From assembly GCA_001830645.1 (NCBI GenBank), contig MIBM01000391.1, positions 1 through 5,061 of the forward strand: 5,061 nucleotides of DNA. The letters are read 5' to 3'. Origin of the DNA: Spirochaetes bacterium RIFOXYC1_FULL_54_7 (GTDB taxonomy: Bacteria > Spirochaetota > Spirochaetia > Treponematales > UBA12059). A program made the translations under genes and the position numbers. Positions 1 to 5,061 of this stretch are shown here, piece by piece; within the stretch, counting starts at the first letter, position 1; the number at the start of each line of letters is the position of its first letter. Below the pieces are notes generated by a model, which was not told where the DNA came from, made no database searches, and saw nothing but the letters and a program-made list of their open reading frames with translations.

Positions 1-393
1 GAGCACAAGCAGACCCTTTGGGAAGCCTACCAACCCCAGAACGAGGGACGGGCTGTATGGCCTGACAGACCAGATTGGCCGAGACCCCAGTATCTGGGTT
101 TTGCCGGCCTTGCCACCGTTGCGCTCATGATAGAGAACATAGTAGGGCTGTCTGTCTCATTGCCCCGCAAGACTGTGGATTGGATCATTCCGAACCTGGA
201 GATCATGGGCATAGAGAACATGAGCCTGAAGCGCAACATGGTGACCATCCTGTCCAACAAGAGTGGGCGGGGCTGGGAAATACACATGGAATCCGAGAAG
301 CTGTATTATTTTACCATCAACGTGCTGGGCAAGAAGAAGAAGACCCTGCCCATACCTTCGGGCAAATGCTCGATGCTCATAGATAAAATCTAG
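1..393 (+). CDS. C-terminal part of a trehalase/MGH1-like glycoside hydrolase (5' end outside window)
   Basis: The frame is open from the first base and ends at TAG 391-393, giving the last 130 residues. Near the start is LWEAYQP, followed about 25 residues later by QYLGFAGLATVALMIEN. This matches the end of the (alpha/alpha)6 barrel in trehalase-type hydrolases (GH37/GH63 and mannosylglycerate-hydrolase-like families), where an E-K/N-Y motif is followed by a G-W/F-x-G helix. By analogy with E. coli trehalase, the Glu encoded at 22-24 would be the catalytic base; the acid Asp would lie upstream of the window. The last 85 or so residues, rich in alternating hydrophobic positions and ending IPSGKCSMLIDKI, look like the C-terminal beta-sandwich seen in this group. 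The substrate cannot be told: trehalose, mannosylglycerate and other alpha-glucosides are all possible. Family assignment is fairly sure; the exact subfamily is not. Confidence 0.75.
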   Translation, partial: EHKQTLWEAYQPQNEGRAVWPDRPDWPRPQYLGFAGLATVALMIENIVGLSVSLPRKTVDWIIPNLEIMGIENMSLKRNMVTILSNKSGRGWEIHMESEKLYYFTINVLGKKKKTLPIPSGKCSMLIDKI

Positions 394-440
394 CAGGCTG
401 TTGAAAACCGCCTACGCGATTTTGTCCAACATCCTGCTAG
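390..440. repeat. Imperfect palindrome overlapping the hydrolase stop codon
   Basis: CTAGCAGG (390-397) pairs with CCTGCTAG (433-440). After one mismatch, TGTTG (399-403) pairs with CAACA (427-431). After a three-base bulge (424-426), AAAA (404-407) pairs with TTTT (420-423). The loop is about 12 bases (408-419). The TAG stop of the upstream gene is the second to fourth base of the left arm. Repeats with CAGGCTGTTGAAAA at one end are, to my recollection, dispersed in several bacterial genomes, so this may be a REP/MITE-like element; no second copy is visible here. Read on the minus strand, the hairpin is followed by ATTTTATC (389-382), so it could also terminate transcription coming from the right. 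Confidence 0.6.
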
Positions 441-456
441 CCAAGCGTCACTCGGG

Positions 457-482
457 AGGCCATGGAGTTCAGTCCATGGCCT
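457..482 (-). terminator. Perfect 10-bp inverted repeat at the end of the LiaF-like gene
   Basis: AGGCCATGGA (457-466) and TCCATGGCCT (473-482) are exact reverse complements separated by the six bases GTTCAG. The hairpin covers the TGA stop (469-471 on the plus strand) of the minus-strand gene. It lies in the convergent gap, as a terminator would. No T-run follows directly on either strand, so it is not a textbook intrinsic terminator; it may act as a 3'-end protecting stem or together with the palindrome at 390-440. The structure itself is certain; the role is inferred. Confidence 0.45.
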
Positions 483-1059
483 TCACTACTACTGATCCCA
501 TCATGACAAAACCTGAAATCTCCACCCAGGTCTCGGCGCCGTGGACCTGCTGGTTCACGCTTCTGTGGGCGGTGCTTTCAGCCATGAAGGCAAAGGCGTT
601 CATGCGCACCGGCAGCCCATGAGGTACGATGATCCTGGTTTCGCCCATGAGGGTGAATACCTCGACATTGATGGGGCCAAGGGGCAGTACGCTGTCGCGC
701 AGGTCGAGTTTGGTCGAGCCCATGACGGTAAAGGAAGAGACTTTGTTGCTGGTAAGCCAGTTTCCTGTCAGGTTCCGGTCACCCATCACACAGCCGGTGG
801 TCAGAGGAGGGGTGCCACTCAGGTCCCTGGCTGGCGCTCTGCTATACGAGGCAGAGGTGGACGCAGGATGGGCTGGCCTTGGTGCTGGCAGGTCGGCAAT
901 AACCTCGTCCAGGGCTGCCGGGAATTGTGCTGAACTGGCTAGGGTAGCCCTGCGTTCGTATTCTTCCATGCTGATGATGTTGCCTGCGAAGGCAGAGGTA
1001 AGCGAGTCGATGGCTTCCTGTCTGCGCCTCTCCATGTCGTCTGCTCTGGTCTGTGGCAT
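469..1059 (-). CDS. DUF1707-like / LiaF C-terminal-like domain protein
   Basis: This 196-residue protein has no signal peptide or membrane segment, so it should be cytoplasmic. Residues 8-58 form a charged helical segment (ERRRQEAIDSL, then ISMEEYERRA and a closing LDEVIADLP) that resembles the short DUF1707/SHOCT-type N-terminal domain. Residues 59-85 are a Pro/Ser/Ala-rich linker. Residues 86-196 are a beta-repeat domain like the C-terminal domain of LiaF: the motif V/L-M-G-x recurs at 91-94 (VMGD), 112-115 (VMGS), 137-140 (LMGE), 158-161 (FMAE, degenerate) and 186-189 (MMGS). In Firmicutes LiaF is a membrane protein that restrains the LiaSR cell-envelope stress response; this protein lacks the membrane part and has no visible LiaS or LiaR beside it, so that role should not be transferred. 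The start is set by GGAGGAA six bases upstream. The gene is convergent with the hydrolase and divergent from the cNMP-domain gene. Confidence 0.8.
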   Translation of the reverse strand: MPQTRADDMERRRQEAIDSLTSAFAGNIISMEEYERRATLASSAQFPAALDEVIADLPAPRPAHPASTSASYSRAPARDLSGTPPLTTGCVMGDRNLTGNWLTSNKVSSFTVMGSTKLDLRDSVLPLGPINVEVFTLMGETRIIVPHGLPVRMNAFAFMAESTAHRSVNQQVHGAETWVEISGFVMMGSVVVKAMD

Positions 1060-1063
1060 TTCG

Positions 1064-1070
1064 TTCCTCC
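1064..1070 (-). promoter_or_regulatory. Ribosome binding site of the LiaF-like gene
   Basis: On the minus strand GGAGGAA is followed by CGAA and then ATG at 1059. This near-perfect Shine-Dalgarno at good spacing fixes the start codon over the internal ATG at residue 9. Confidence 0.8.
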
Positions 1071-1097
1071 ATTGTGTGGCTTCGTTGCGGATCCGGT

Positions 1098-1102
1098 GAG
1101 GG
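1098..1102 (+). promoter_or_regulatory. Ribosome binding site supporting the GTG start at 1109
   Basis: GAGGG is six bases before GTG 1109. The later in-frame ATGs at 1124 and 1157 have no comparable site, and the one at 1193 has GGGG only two bases upstream, too close. This favours the longest form, although the extra N-terminal residues look unstructured and are of doubtful conservation. Confidence 0.45.
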
Positions 1103-1108
1103 CATCCG

Positions 1109-3250
1109 GTGCGCGGTATCCTTATGGCACTTCCGCGCGGTGAACCTGTGATAAATATGGCAAAAAAAGAAGAAAAAGGCTATCGTGGGGACATGAAAAT
1201 CGAAACCCCTGACGGCTCCGGGCTTGACCTGGCTGGTGTCCTTCTATCGACCATAGTTCCTTTCAGATATTTGTCCGCTCCGACAAGACAGCAGTTGCTG
1301 GCTGAAGGCCGCAGGGTCGACCTGGTTGGCAACGAGATGGTCTTTACCCAGGGAGATGCCGGGGACGACTCGGTCTATCTCCTGCTCTCCGGTTCTGCCG
1401 AATCCCTGGATATGGAGCGTTCTCCCTGGTTCAGGAAGAACGTGCTGGAGCCCGGCACCATCTTCGGCGAGCAGTCCGGCGTTTTCGGTACCCCACGCTC
1501 CTACGGTGTCCGGACCCTGGAAACCAGTTCGTGCTTCAAGATATCCGGCGGGCATTTCAGGACCCTGCTGTCGGAATCCCGGGCTTTTGCCCAGGCCTTT
1601 GGCGCCAAACTGCGGGACAGTCTTGGTATTTTCGATGCCTTTGACCTGTTCCTGGCCGAGATAGTCCGAGGGGTGGCCCTTGGACACCTTGAGATACGCC
1701 GTTTCGTTGACCTGTACAGGAACCTGGCTCCGGCCCTTCATCGCAAGGCCACTGACCAGTCGATCATAGACTTCGATGCCCTGGCCTACGCTACCAGACG
1801 CCTGCCTGACAACACCCTGGAGACCTTTGTCTTCCTGCTTACCGACAATCTGCCTTCGGTCTATGCCAGCCCGGACCTTCTCTTTCCTCCGGTTTCCACC
1901 GATGCCAGACGCCGCTTTGTGTACCGGATGATGCCTGGCAAGGACATGGTTCTGGTGCGTTCCGGTCTGTCTGATCTGCTTGATTTTGTTACCTGCCTCT
2001 GCCTGTTCTCGGTGGAGACCCGCAAGATCCGGTACAGGCTGAACCACCCTGAACAGATTCTGGCCCTTTCCAGCCGGTGCAGCCTGCCGGCCGAAGCCCG
2101 TCAGGACGATGACGAATTCATGGCCAGATTGCCTTTCGATCCGGGAGAACTGGCATCCATCAGGCACATCTGGCCGGAACGGACGGTGGAGCGCATCCGT
2201 GACATAGTCTTCCACCGCCAGGCCTATTCGGTGGATGTGCGAAAGCAGGTGAACAACTACAACGCCTCGTTGTCGGAACGCTGGACCGCCCAGATCGGCG
2301 AGGCGGCAAGGCAGGTCATAGGATCGGGTCCGGCTGATTTCCCCGATGAACTGGCTGTTCACATCATTTCATCCAACACCCACTCGGTTTCAAATTGCCT
2401 GAATCCATTCTTTGTAGAGCATGCGGAGGATATCCTGACCTGGGCCGACAGTACCGGCAGACGCCTGGGAGGCTGGGACCAGGGTCAGGACGAGGTGTAC
2501 TACCTGGCCAGGGACTGGTTCAGGGACGACCCGCGCAGGGTAGACCGTGTCATAGAGTCCGAAGCTTCCTGCGGCATAATCAGGGTTCCCGAGACCATGA
2601 CCACGGGCATACAGGTTCAGTTGATCGATCCATCCCGGGTATGCCGAAGTCCCATAGACCCCGGGGTGAGTATTGGGTCCTGTGCGGGCAGCAGTCTTAT
2701 AGTCAATATCGACTACGCCTTCGGCGAGCAGGCTGAGGAGATCATGCGAAACCTGCTGATGCTGTTTGGCCGTAATGTCAGGAGCATATCCGTGCTCGGC
2801 AAGGCCGGCGCACTGGAAGGCCAGCGCGGTGATGTGCTGGCGCCGAATGCCTTCATAGAACAGGCAGGTGATGCCTTCCAGCCTCTTCCTCCGGTAGACG
2901 CAGGGGCCATGAAGCGCCTGAGCGCTGCCCTGCCACGGCGCAGGGTGATAGAAGGACCACTGTTGACGGTACGTGGCACCTTGCTTCAGAACCAGCGTAT
3001 GCTTAACTTCTACCGGCGTGTGTGGGCCTGTGTGGGGTTGGAGATGGAAGGTGCCTATTATTGGCGGGCCATCCTGGAATCGGAACAGCTGGGAGTTCTC
3101 CGGGGCGGAGCAGCCAAGCGCTTCTACTACTATGTTTCCGATGCGCCTCTTGCGGCCGGAGAAAGCCTGTCGGCCAGGCTGACGCCCCAAGAGGGGGTGC
3201 CACCTTTATATGCGATAACCAGGGAAATCCTGACTGGAATCATTTCATGA
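1109..3250 (+). CDS. Cyclic-nucleotide-binding domain protein with nucleoside phosphorylase-like C-terminus
   Basis: The protein has 713 residues and no signal peptide or membrane segment, so it is probably cytosolic. Residues about 51-160 are a CAP/PKA-type cNMP-binding domain: FTQGDAGDDSVYLLLSG forms the early beta-roll, and FGE (119-121) with PRS (129-131) supplies the Glu and Arg of the phosphate-binding cassette, so ligand binding is plausible. No DNA-binding helix-turn-helix follows. Residues about 165-460 are a largely helical stretch I do not recognise, with the striking string SSNTHSVSNCLNPF. Residues about 490-705 carry nucleoside phosphorylase/nucleosidase signatures in the right order: GKAGALEG (564-571), GDV (574-576), EMEGAYY (645-651; the EME of MTA/SAH nucleosidase) and VSD (676-678; position of the catalytic Asp). 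I infer an enzyme, or an enzyme-derived sensor, gated by a cyclic nucleotide. GTG 1109 is chosen because GAGGG (1098-1102) lies six bases upstream; ATG 1124, 1157 and 1193 are alternatives with weaker ribosome sites. The cNMP domain is sure, the C-terminal fold likely, the activity unknown. Confidence 0.8.
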   Translation: MRGILMALPRGEPVINMAKKEEKGYRGDMKIETPDGSGLDLAGVLLSTIVPFRYLSAPTRQQLLAEGRRVDLVGNEMVFTQGDAGDDSVYLLLSGSAESLDMERSPWFRKNVLEPGTIFGEQSGVFGTPRSYGVRTLETSSCFKISGGHFRTLLSESRAFAQAFGAKLRDSLGIFDAFDLFLAEIVRGVALGHLEIRRFVDLYRNLAPALHRKATDQSIIDFDALAYATRRLPDNTLETFVFLLTDNLPSVYASPDLLFPPVSTDARRRFVYRMMPGKDMVLVRSGLSDLLDFVTCLCLFSVETRKIRYRLNHPEQILALSSRCSLPAEARQDDDEFMARLPFDPGELASIRHIWPERTVERIRDIVFHRQAYSVDVRKQVNNYNASLSERWTAQIGEAARQVIGSGPADFPDELAVHIISSNTHSVSNCLNPFFVEHAEDILTWADSTGRRLGGWDQGQDEVYYLARDWFRDDPRRVDRVIESEASCGIIRVPETMTTGIQVQLIDPSRVCRSPIDPGVSIGSCAGSSLIVNIDYAFGEQAEEIMRNLLMLFGRNVRSISVLGKAGALEGQRGDVLAPNAFIEQAGDAFQPLPPVDAGAMKRLSAALPRRRVIEGPLLTVRGTLLQNQRMLNFYRRVWACVGLEMEGAYYWRAILESEQLGVLRGGAAKRFYYYVSDAPLAAGESLSARLTPQEGVPPLYAITREILTGIIS

Positions 3251-3312
3251 AGCCATGACAACAGCCGTGGCTTCTGCTGCAGTTCCCGCCGCAACCGGGA
3301 CCGCAGCTGCAG
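3249..3312 (+). other. Two consecutive hairpins between the cNMP gene and the prenol kinase gene
   Basis: First stem: GAAGCCA (3249-3255) pairs with TGGCTTC (3268-3274), extendable inward by one wobble and one G-C pair, and it starts within the stop codon of the upstream gene. Second stem: GCTGC (3276-3280) and TCCCG (3284-3288) pair with CGGGA (3296-3300) and GCAGC (3303-3307) around a small internal loop. The only T-rich stretch after it is TTTCTATT (3313-3320), six bases beyond the stem, so a weak or partial terminator, or a processing/stability element separating expression of two co-directional genes, is more likely than a strong intrinsic terminator. Confidence 0.45.
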
Positions 3313-3334
3313 TTTCTATTGTATACGGATAAAA

Positions 3335-3340
3335 GGAAGG
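3335..3340 (+). promoter_or_regulatory. Ribosome binding site of the prenol kinase fusion gene
   Basis: GGAAGG within the purine-rich run AAAAGGAAGGAA lies four bases before ATG 3345, fixing this start. Upstream, TATTGTATACGGATAAAA (3317-3334) is AT-rich and might contain a -10 element, but no matching -35 is evident. Confidence 0.7.
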
Positions 3341-3344
3341 AACA

Positions 3345-4835
3345 ATGGGACTGAATCTGTTTGGTCTGCTGGCCAGTTATGCCGGAATATTCAGCGCCAT
3401 CACCGTAGCTGGTATACTACTCAGGCGGGGTGTGGTCACTGCTGCGTCCAGTCGCAAGATCGTGCATATCACGGTGTCTCATTGGTGGCTGCTGATGATG
3501 GCTACAATGGACCTGTTCTGGGTGGCTGTGATCGGACCGGTGAGCTTCATCATCCTGAACCTGATATCCCTGAAATCCGGCATGTTCAAGGCCATGGAGG
3601 ATACGGAGCCAAGCAAGAACTACGGTACAGTATACTTTCCCATAAGCCTGCTGGTCTTGGTGTTGTCCGCCTGGGCGGGTCTGATACCTCTTTGGGTTGG
3701 TGGTGTGGGCATACTGGTGATGGGATGGGGAGACGGTCTGGCTGCCTTGGCCGGCCTTCGGTTCGGAAAGCGTTCGGCCACCATTTTCGGATCCAGGGAA
3801 AGCCTGGTTGGCACCATGGTCATGTTTGTTGCCAGCTTTATCGTAACGGCTATCCTGACGGCGGTTTTTGATTCCGGTCTGTCCCTGGACCTGCTGCTGG
3901 GCCGGGCCCTGGCAACTGCGGTCTTTGCATCCATGGTCGAACTCCTGACTCCGTTCGGAGTAGACAACATCACGGTGCCACTACTGACTGCCTTCTTCTA
4001 CCGCTATGTGGCCATGACCAGTGCCATGCAGCCTTTCCTTGTGGCTGCAGGCTTCAATGCCCTGTTTGCCCTGGCGGGATGGGTGATGCACGGAGTGGAT
4101 GCGGGTGGCGCTATTGCCGGTATGGCGATTGGAACAGGTCTTCTAGCCTCTGCCGGGATGCCGGCCTTTGCCATCCTGGGGGCCTTCTTTTTCAGTTCGG
4201 TCTTCCTTGGGCGTCTTGGAAAGGGGCGACGCGACGAGGCTGCCCTGGTGGTGGACAAGGGTGGACGAAGGGATACCTGGCAGGTTCTGGCCAATGGCGG
4301 TGTCGGCATGGTTACCGCCCTGGCCTATGGGGTAAGCGGCCAGCCGGCTTTCCTGGTGGCCTGCGGGGTAGCCTTCGCGGAGGCTACAGCTGATACCTGG
4401 GCCAGCGAGATAGGCGTGCTGTCACCAACCAGACCCCGGTCCATACTCTCCCGCAAAGAGTTGCCTGCTGGTGCTTCGGGAGGAGTCTCCCAGCTTGGTA
4501 CCCTTGCCTCCATGGCAGGGGCTCTGCTGGTGGGCATCATCTTCATGGCGGGTTACCGGGGGCTTCTGGGTTACGCCGGAGCCTTCAGAGCGGCGATCTG
4601 GGTGGCTGCAGGTGGGTTTGCCGGAGCGGTCATAGATTCTGTCCTGGGTGCTACGCTGCAGGCCCAGTACGAATGTTCGCTTTCCGGCAGGCTGACGGAA
4701 CGTCCCATAACCAATGGCGTCCTGAACGCGCTGAAAGGCGGGTATTGGTGGGTAACCAACGACGTAGTCAACGCCCTCTCAGGCGTGGCTAGTGCCTTGC
4801 TGGCCGGACTCTTGTATGCCGTCCTTGTCAAGTGA
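3345..4835 (+). CDS. Fused phytol/dolichol kinase-like (VTE5 type) and DUF92 (VTE6 type) membrane protein
   Basis: This is a 496-residue polytopic membrane protein with two family-sized halves. Residues 1-225 match the CTP-dependent dolichol/phytol kinase and phosphatidate cytidylyltransferase-like group: RKIVHI (37-42), MGWGDGLAALAG around the acidic GDG (129-131), SRESLVGT (150-157; the K/R-S-x-x-G motif) and E199 with VDNITVP (206-212). Residues about 228-496 match DUF92 (TMEM19/VTE6): DTWASEIG (350-357), GASGG (376-380), DSVLGATLQ (431-439) and WVTNDVVNALSG near the end. In plants and cyanobacteria VTE5 phosphorylates phytol and VTE6 converts phytyl phosphate to the diphosphate, as separate proteins. 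I infer that this protein carries a prenol to a prenyl diphosphate for quinone, lipid or isoprenoid reuse; the real substrate is unknown and need not be phytol. Its start has a strong ribosome site. It lies 94 bases behind the cNMP gene and overlaps the following open frame. Confidence 0.85.
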   Translation: MGLNLFGLLASYAGIFSAITVAGILLRRGVVTAASSRKIVHITVSHWWLLMMATMDLFWVAVIGPVSFIILNLISLKSGMFKAMEDTEPSKNYGTVYFPISLLVLVLSAWAGLIPLWVGGVGILVMGWGDGLAALAGLRFGKRSATIFGSRESLVGTMVMFVASFIVTAILTAVFDSGLSLDLLLGRALATAVFASMVELLTPFGVDNITVPLLTAFFYRYVAMTSAMQPFLVAAGFNALFALAGWVMHGVDAGGAIAGMAIGTGLLASAGMPAFAILGAFFFSSVFLGRLGKGRRDEAALVVDKGGRRDTWQVLANGGVGMVTALAYGVSGQPAFLVACGVAFAEATADTWASEIGVLSPTRPRSILSRKELPAGASGGVSQLGTLASMAGALLVGIIFMAGYRGLLGYAGAFRAAIWVAAGGFAGAVIDSVLGATLQAQYECSLSGRLTERPITNGVLNALKGGYWWVTNDVVNALSGVASALLAGLLYAVLVK

Positions 4836-5061
4836 CAGCCCGACCGGCCAGCTGCCATTCGTAACATCGGTTCTTGTACTCCGGCTTGACCCGGGCAGGT
4901 TGGAAATCGGCTTTGGTACAGTTCCTTTATCAAATCAGGCGAGCATAAAGGCCCGTTTCGAGTCTGGTCCAGCCCTGCGGTTTTCAGTGGAGTTTCCGCA
5001 GAGCGGAGAAACACGGACATATGCACTCAGCCTCATGGATGAGCCCACAGCAGAACAGTTG
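4816..5061 (+). CDS. Start of an unidentified protein (3' end outside window)
   Basis: From ATG 4816 the frame stays open for 82 codons to the last base of the window, overlapping the end of the preceding gene by 20 bases in another frame. The translation looks protein-like: it starts MPSLSSDSPTGQLPF and continues with alternating polar/hydrophobic stretches such as SVLVLRLDPGRLEIGFG and LRFSVEFPQSGETRTYAL, which suggests a beta-rich fold. No signal peptide, lipobox or known motif is seen, and I do not recognise the family. The ribosome site is weak (GCCGGA about ten bases upstream), as often happens with overlapping genes that are translationally coupled. GTG 4792 is an alternative start in the same frame, which begins after TAG 4765-4767. 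The lack of any other gene in this stretch supports it; the absence of a visible stop leaves doubt. Confidence 0.5.
   Translation, partial: MPSLSSDSPTGQLPFVTSVLVLRLDPGRLEIGFGTVPLSNQASIKARFESGPALRFSVEFPQSGETRTYALSLMDEPTAEQL

Larger units (their letters stand above)
1060..1156. promoter_or_regulatory. Divergent intergenic/leader region with small repeats
   Basis: Two genes are read outward from here, so both promoters or their 5' ends must lie in or near it. I see a direct repeat ATCCGGTG at 1091-1098 and 1104-1111 (13 bases apart, a little over one helical turn), and an inverted repeat GCGCGG (1111-1116) / CCGCGC (1133-1138) with a 16-base spacer. These may be operator or RNA-structure elements. 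No convincing -35/-10 pair stands out on either strand. Part of the region is coding if the downstream gene starts at GTG 1109. Confidence 0.3.

Noticed and set aside
394..468. Insertion sequence remnant in the convergent gap
   Set aside because: Only a palindrome is present; there is no transposase fragment and no target-site duplication beyond chance bases.
541..1099. Plus-strand open frames across the LiaF-like gene
   Set aside because: The minus-strand gene has a strong ribosome site and recognisable repeats; the plus-strand translations show none.
1148..1156. TGTGATAAAT as a CRP half-site or extended -10 promoter
   Set aside because: Only one TGTGA half is present without a TCACA partner, and no -35 fits at the right spacing; it is also inside the coding frame if GTG 1109 is the start.
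1244..2362. Long minus-strand open frame (372 codons) opposite the cNMP gene
   Set aside because: Its translation has no domain-like pattern, and it lies wholly antisense to a gene with clear motifs and strong coding character; it is a by-product of codon bias.
2390..3190. Minus-strand open frame of 266 codons
   Set aside because: Antisense to the nucleosidase-like domain; low-complexity, His/Gln/Pro-rich translation without family features.
4571..5026. Minus-strand open frame of 151 codons reaching into the right-hand end
   Set aside because: Most of it is antisense to the DUF92 domain with its conserved motifs, and the translation looks random; the plus-strand frame from 4816 explains the remaining part better.
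1..5061. tRNA, rRNA, riboswitch or CRISPR array
   Set aside because: No cloverleaf, rRNA core sequence, known riboswitch core or regularly spaced repeat was seen on reading both strands.

Overview
The window looks like ordinary chromosomal DNA from a moderately GC-rich Gram-negative-type bacterium. A spirochaete or deltaproteobacterium is my best guess. It rests on gene style, a CTGTTGAAAA-type palindrome and free use of ATA and AGG codons, and it is weakly held because there is no rRNA or other marker. I see no tRNA, rRNA, CRISPR, transposase or phage gene.

Layout, left to right: (1) 1-393 (+) is the C-terminal end of a trehalase-like (alpha/alpha)6-barrel glycoside hydrolase. Its TAG stop lies inside an imperfect palindrome. 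(2) 390-482 is a short convergent gap with two inverted repeats. (3) 469-1059 (-) is a small cytoplasmic protein with a DUF1707-like N-terminal segment and a LiaF-like beta-repeat domain. (4) 1060-1108 is a 49-base divergent gap with small repeats. (5) 1109-3250 (+) is a 713-residue protein with an N-terminal cyclic-nucleotide-binding domain, a long unrecognised middle, and a C-terminal region carrying nucleoside phosphorylase/nucleosidase motifs. (6) 3251-3344 is a spacer with two hairpins. (7) 3345-4835 (+) is a polytopic membrane protein that fuses a phytol/dolichol kinase-like domain (VTE5 type) to a DUF92 domain (VTE6 type). It probably carries out both phosphorylations of an isoprenoid alcohol. 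(8) 4816 to the window end (+) is an open frame that overlaps the previous gene by 20 bases and runs off the edge; it is probably the start of another gene.

The last three genes point the same way and could be co-transcribed. The two most interesting items are the cyclic-nucleotide sensor joined to a nucleosidase-like domain, which would be a ligand-gated nucleotide-cleaving enzyme if active, and the VTE5-VTE6 fusion, which would make a prenyl diphosphate from a free prenol in one polypeptide. Both functions are inferred from motifs only. Nothing in the window is clearly a defence island or mobile element.
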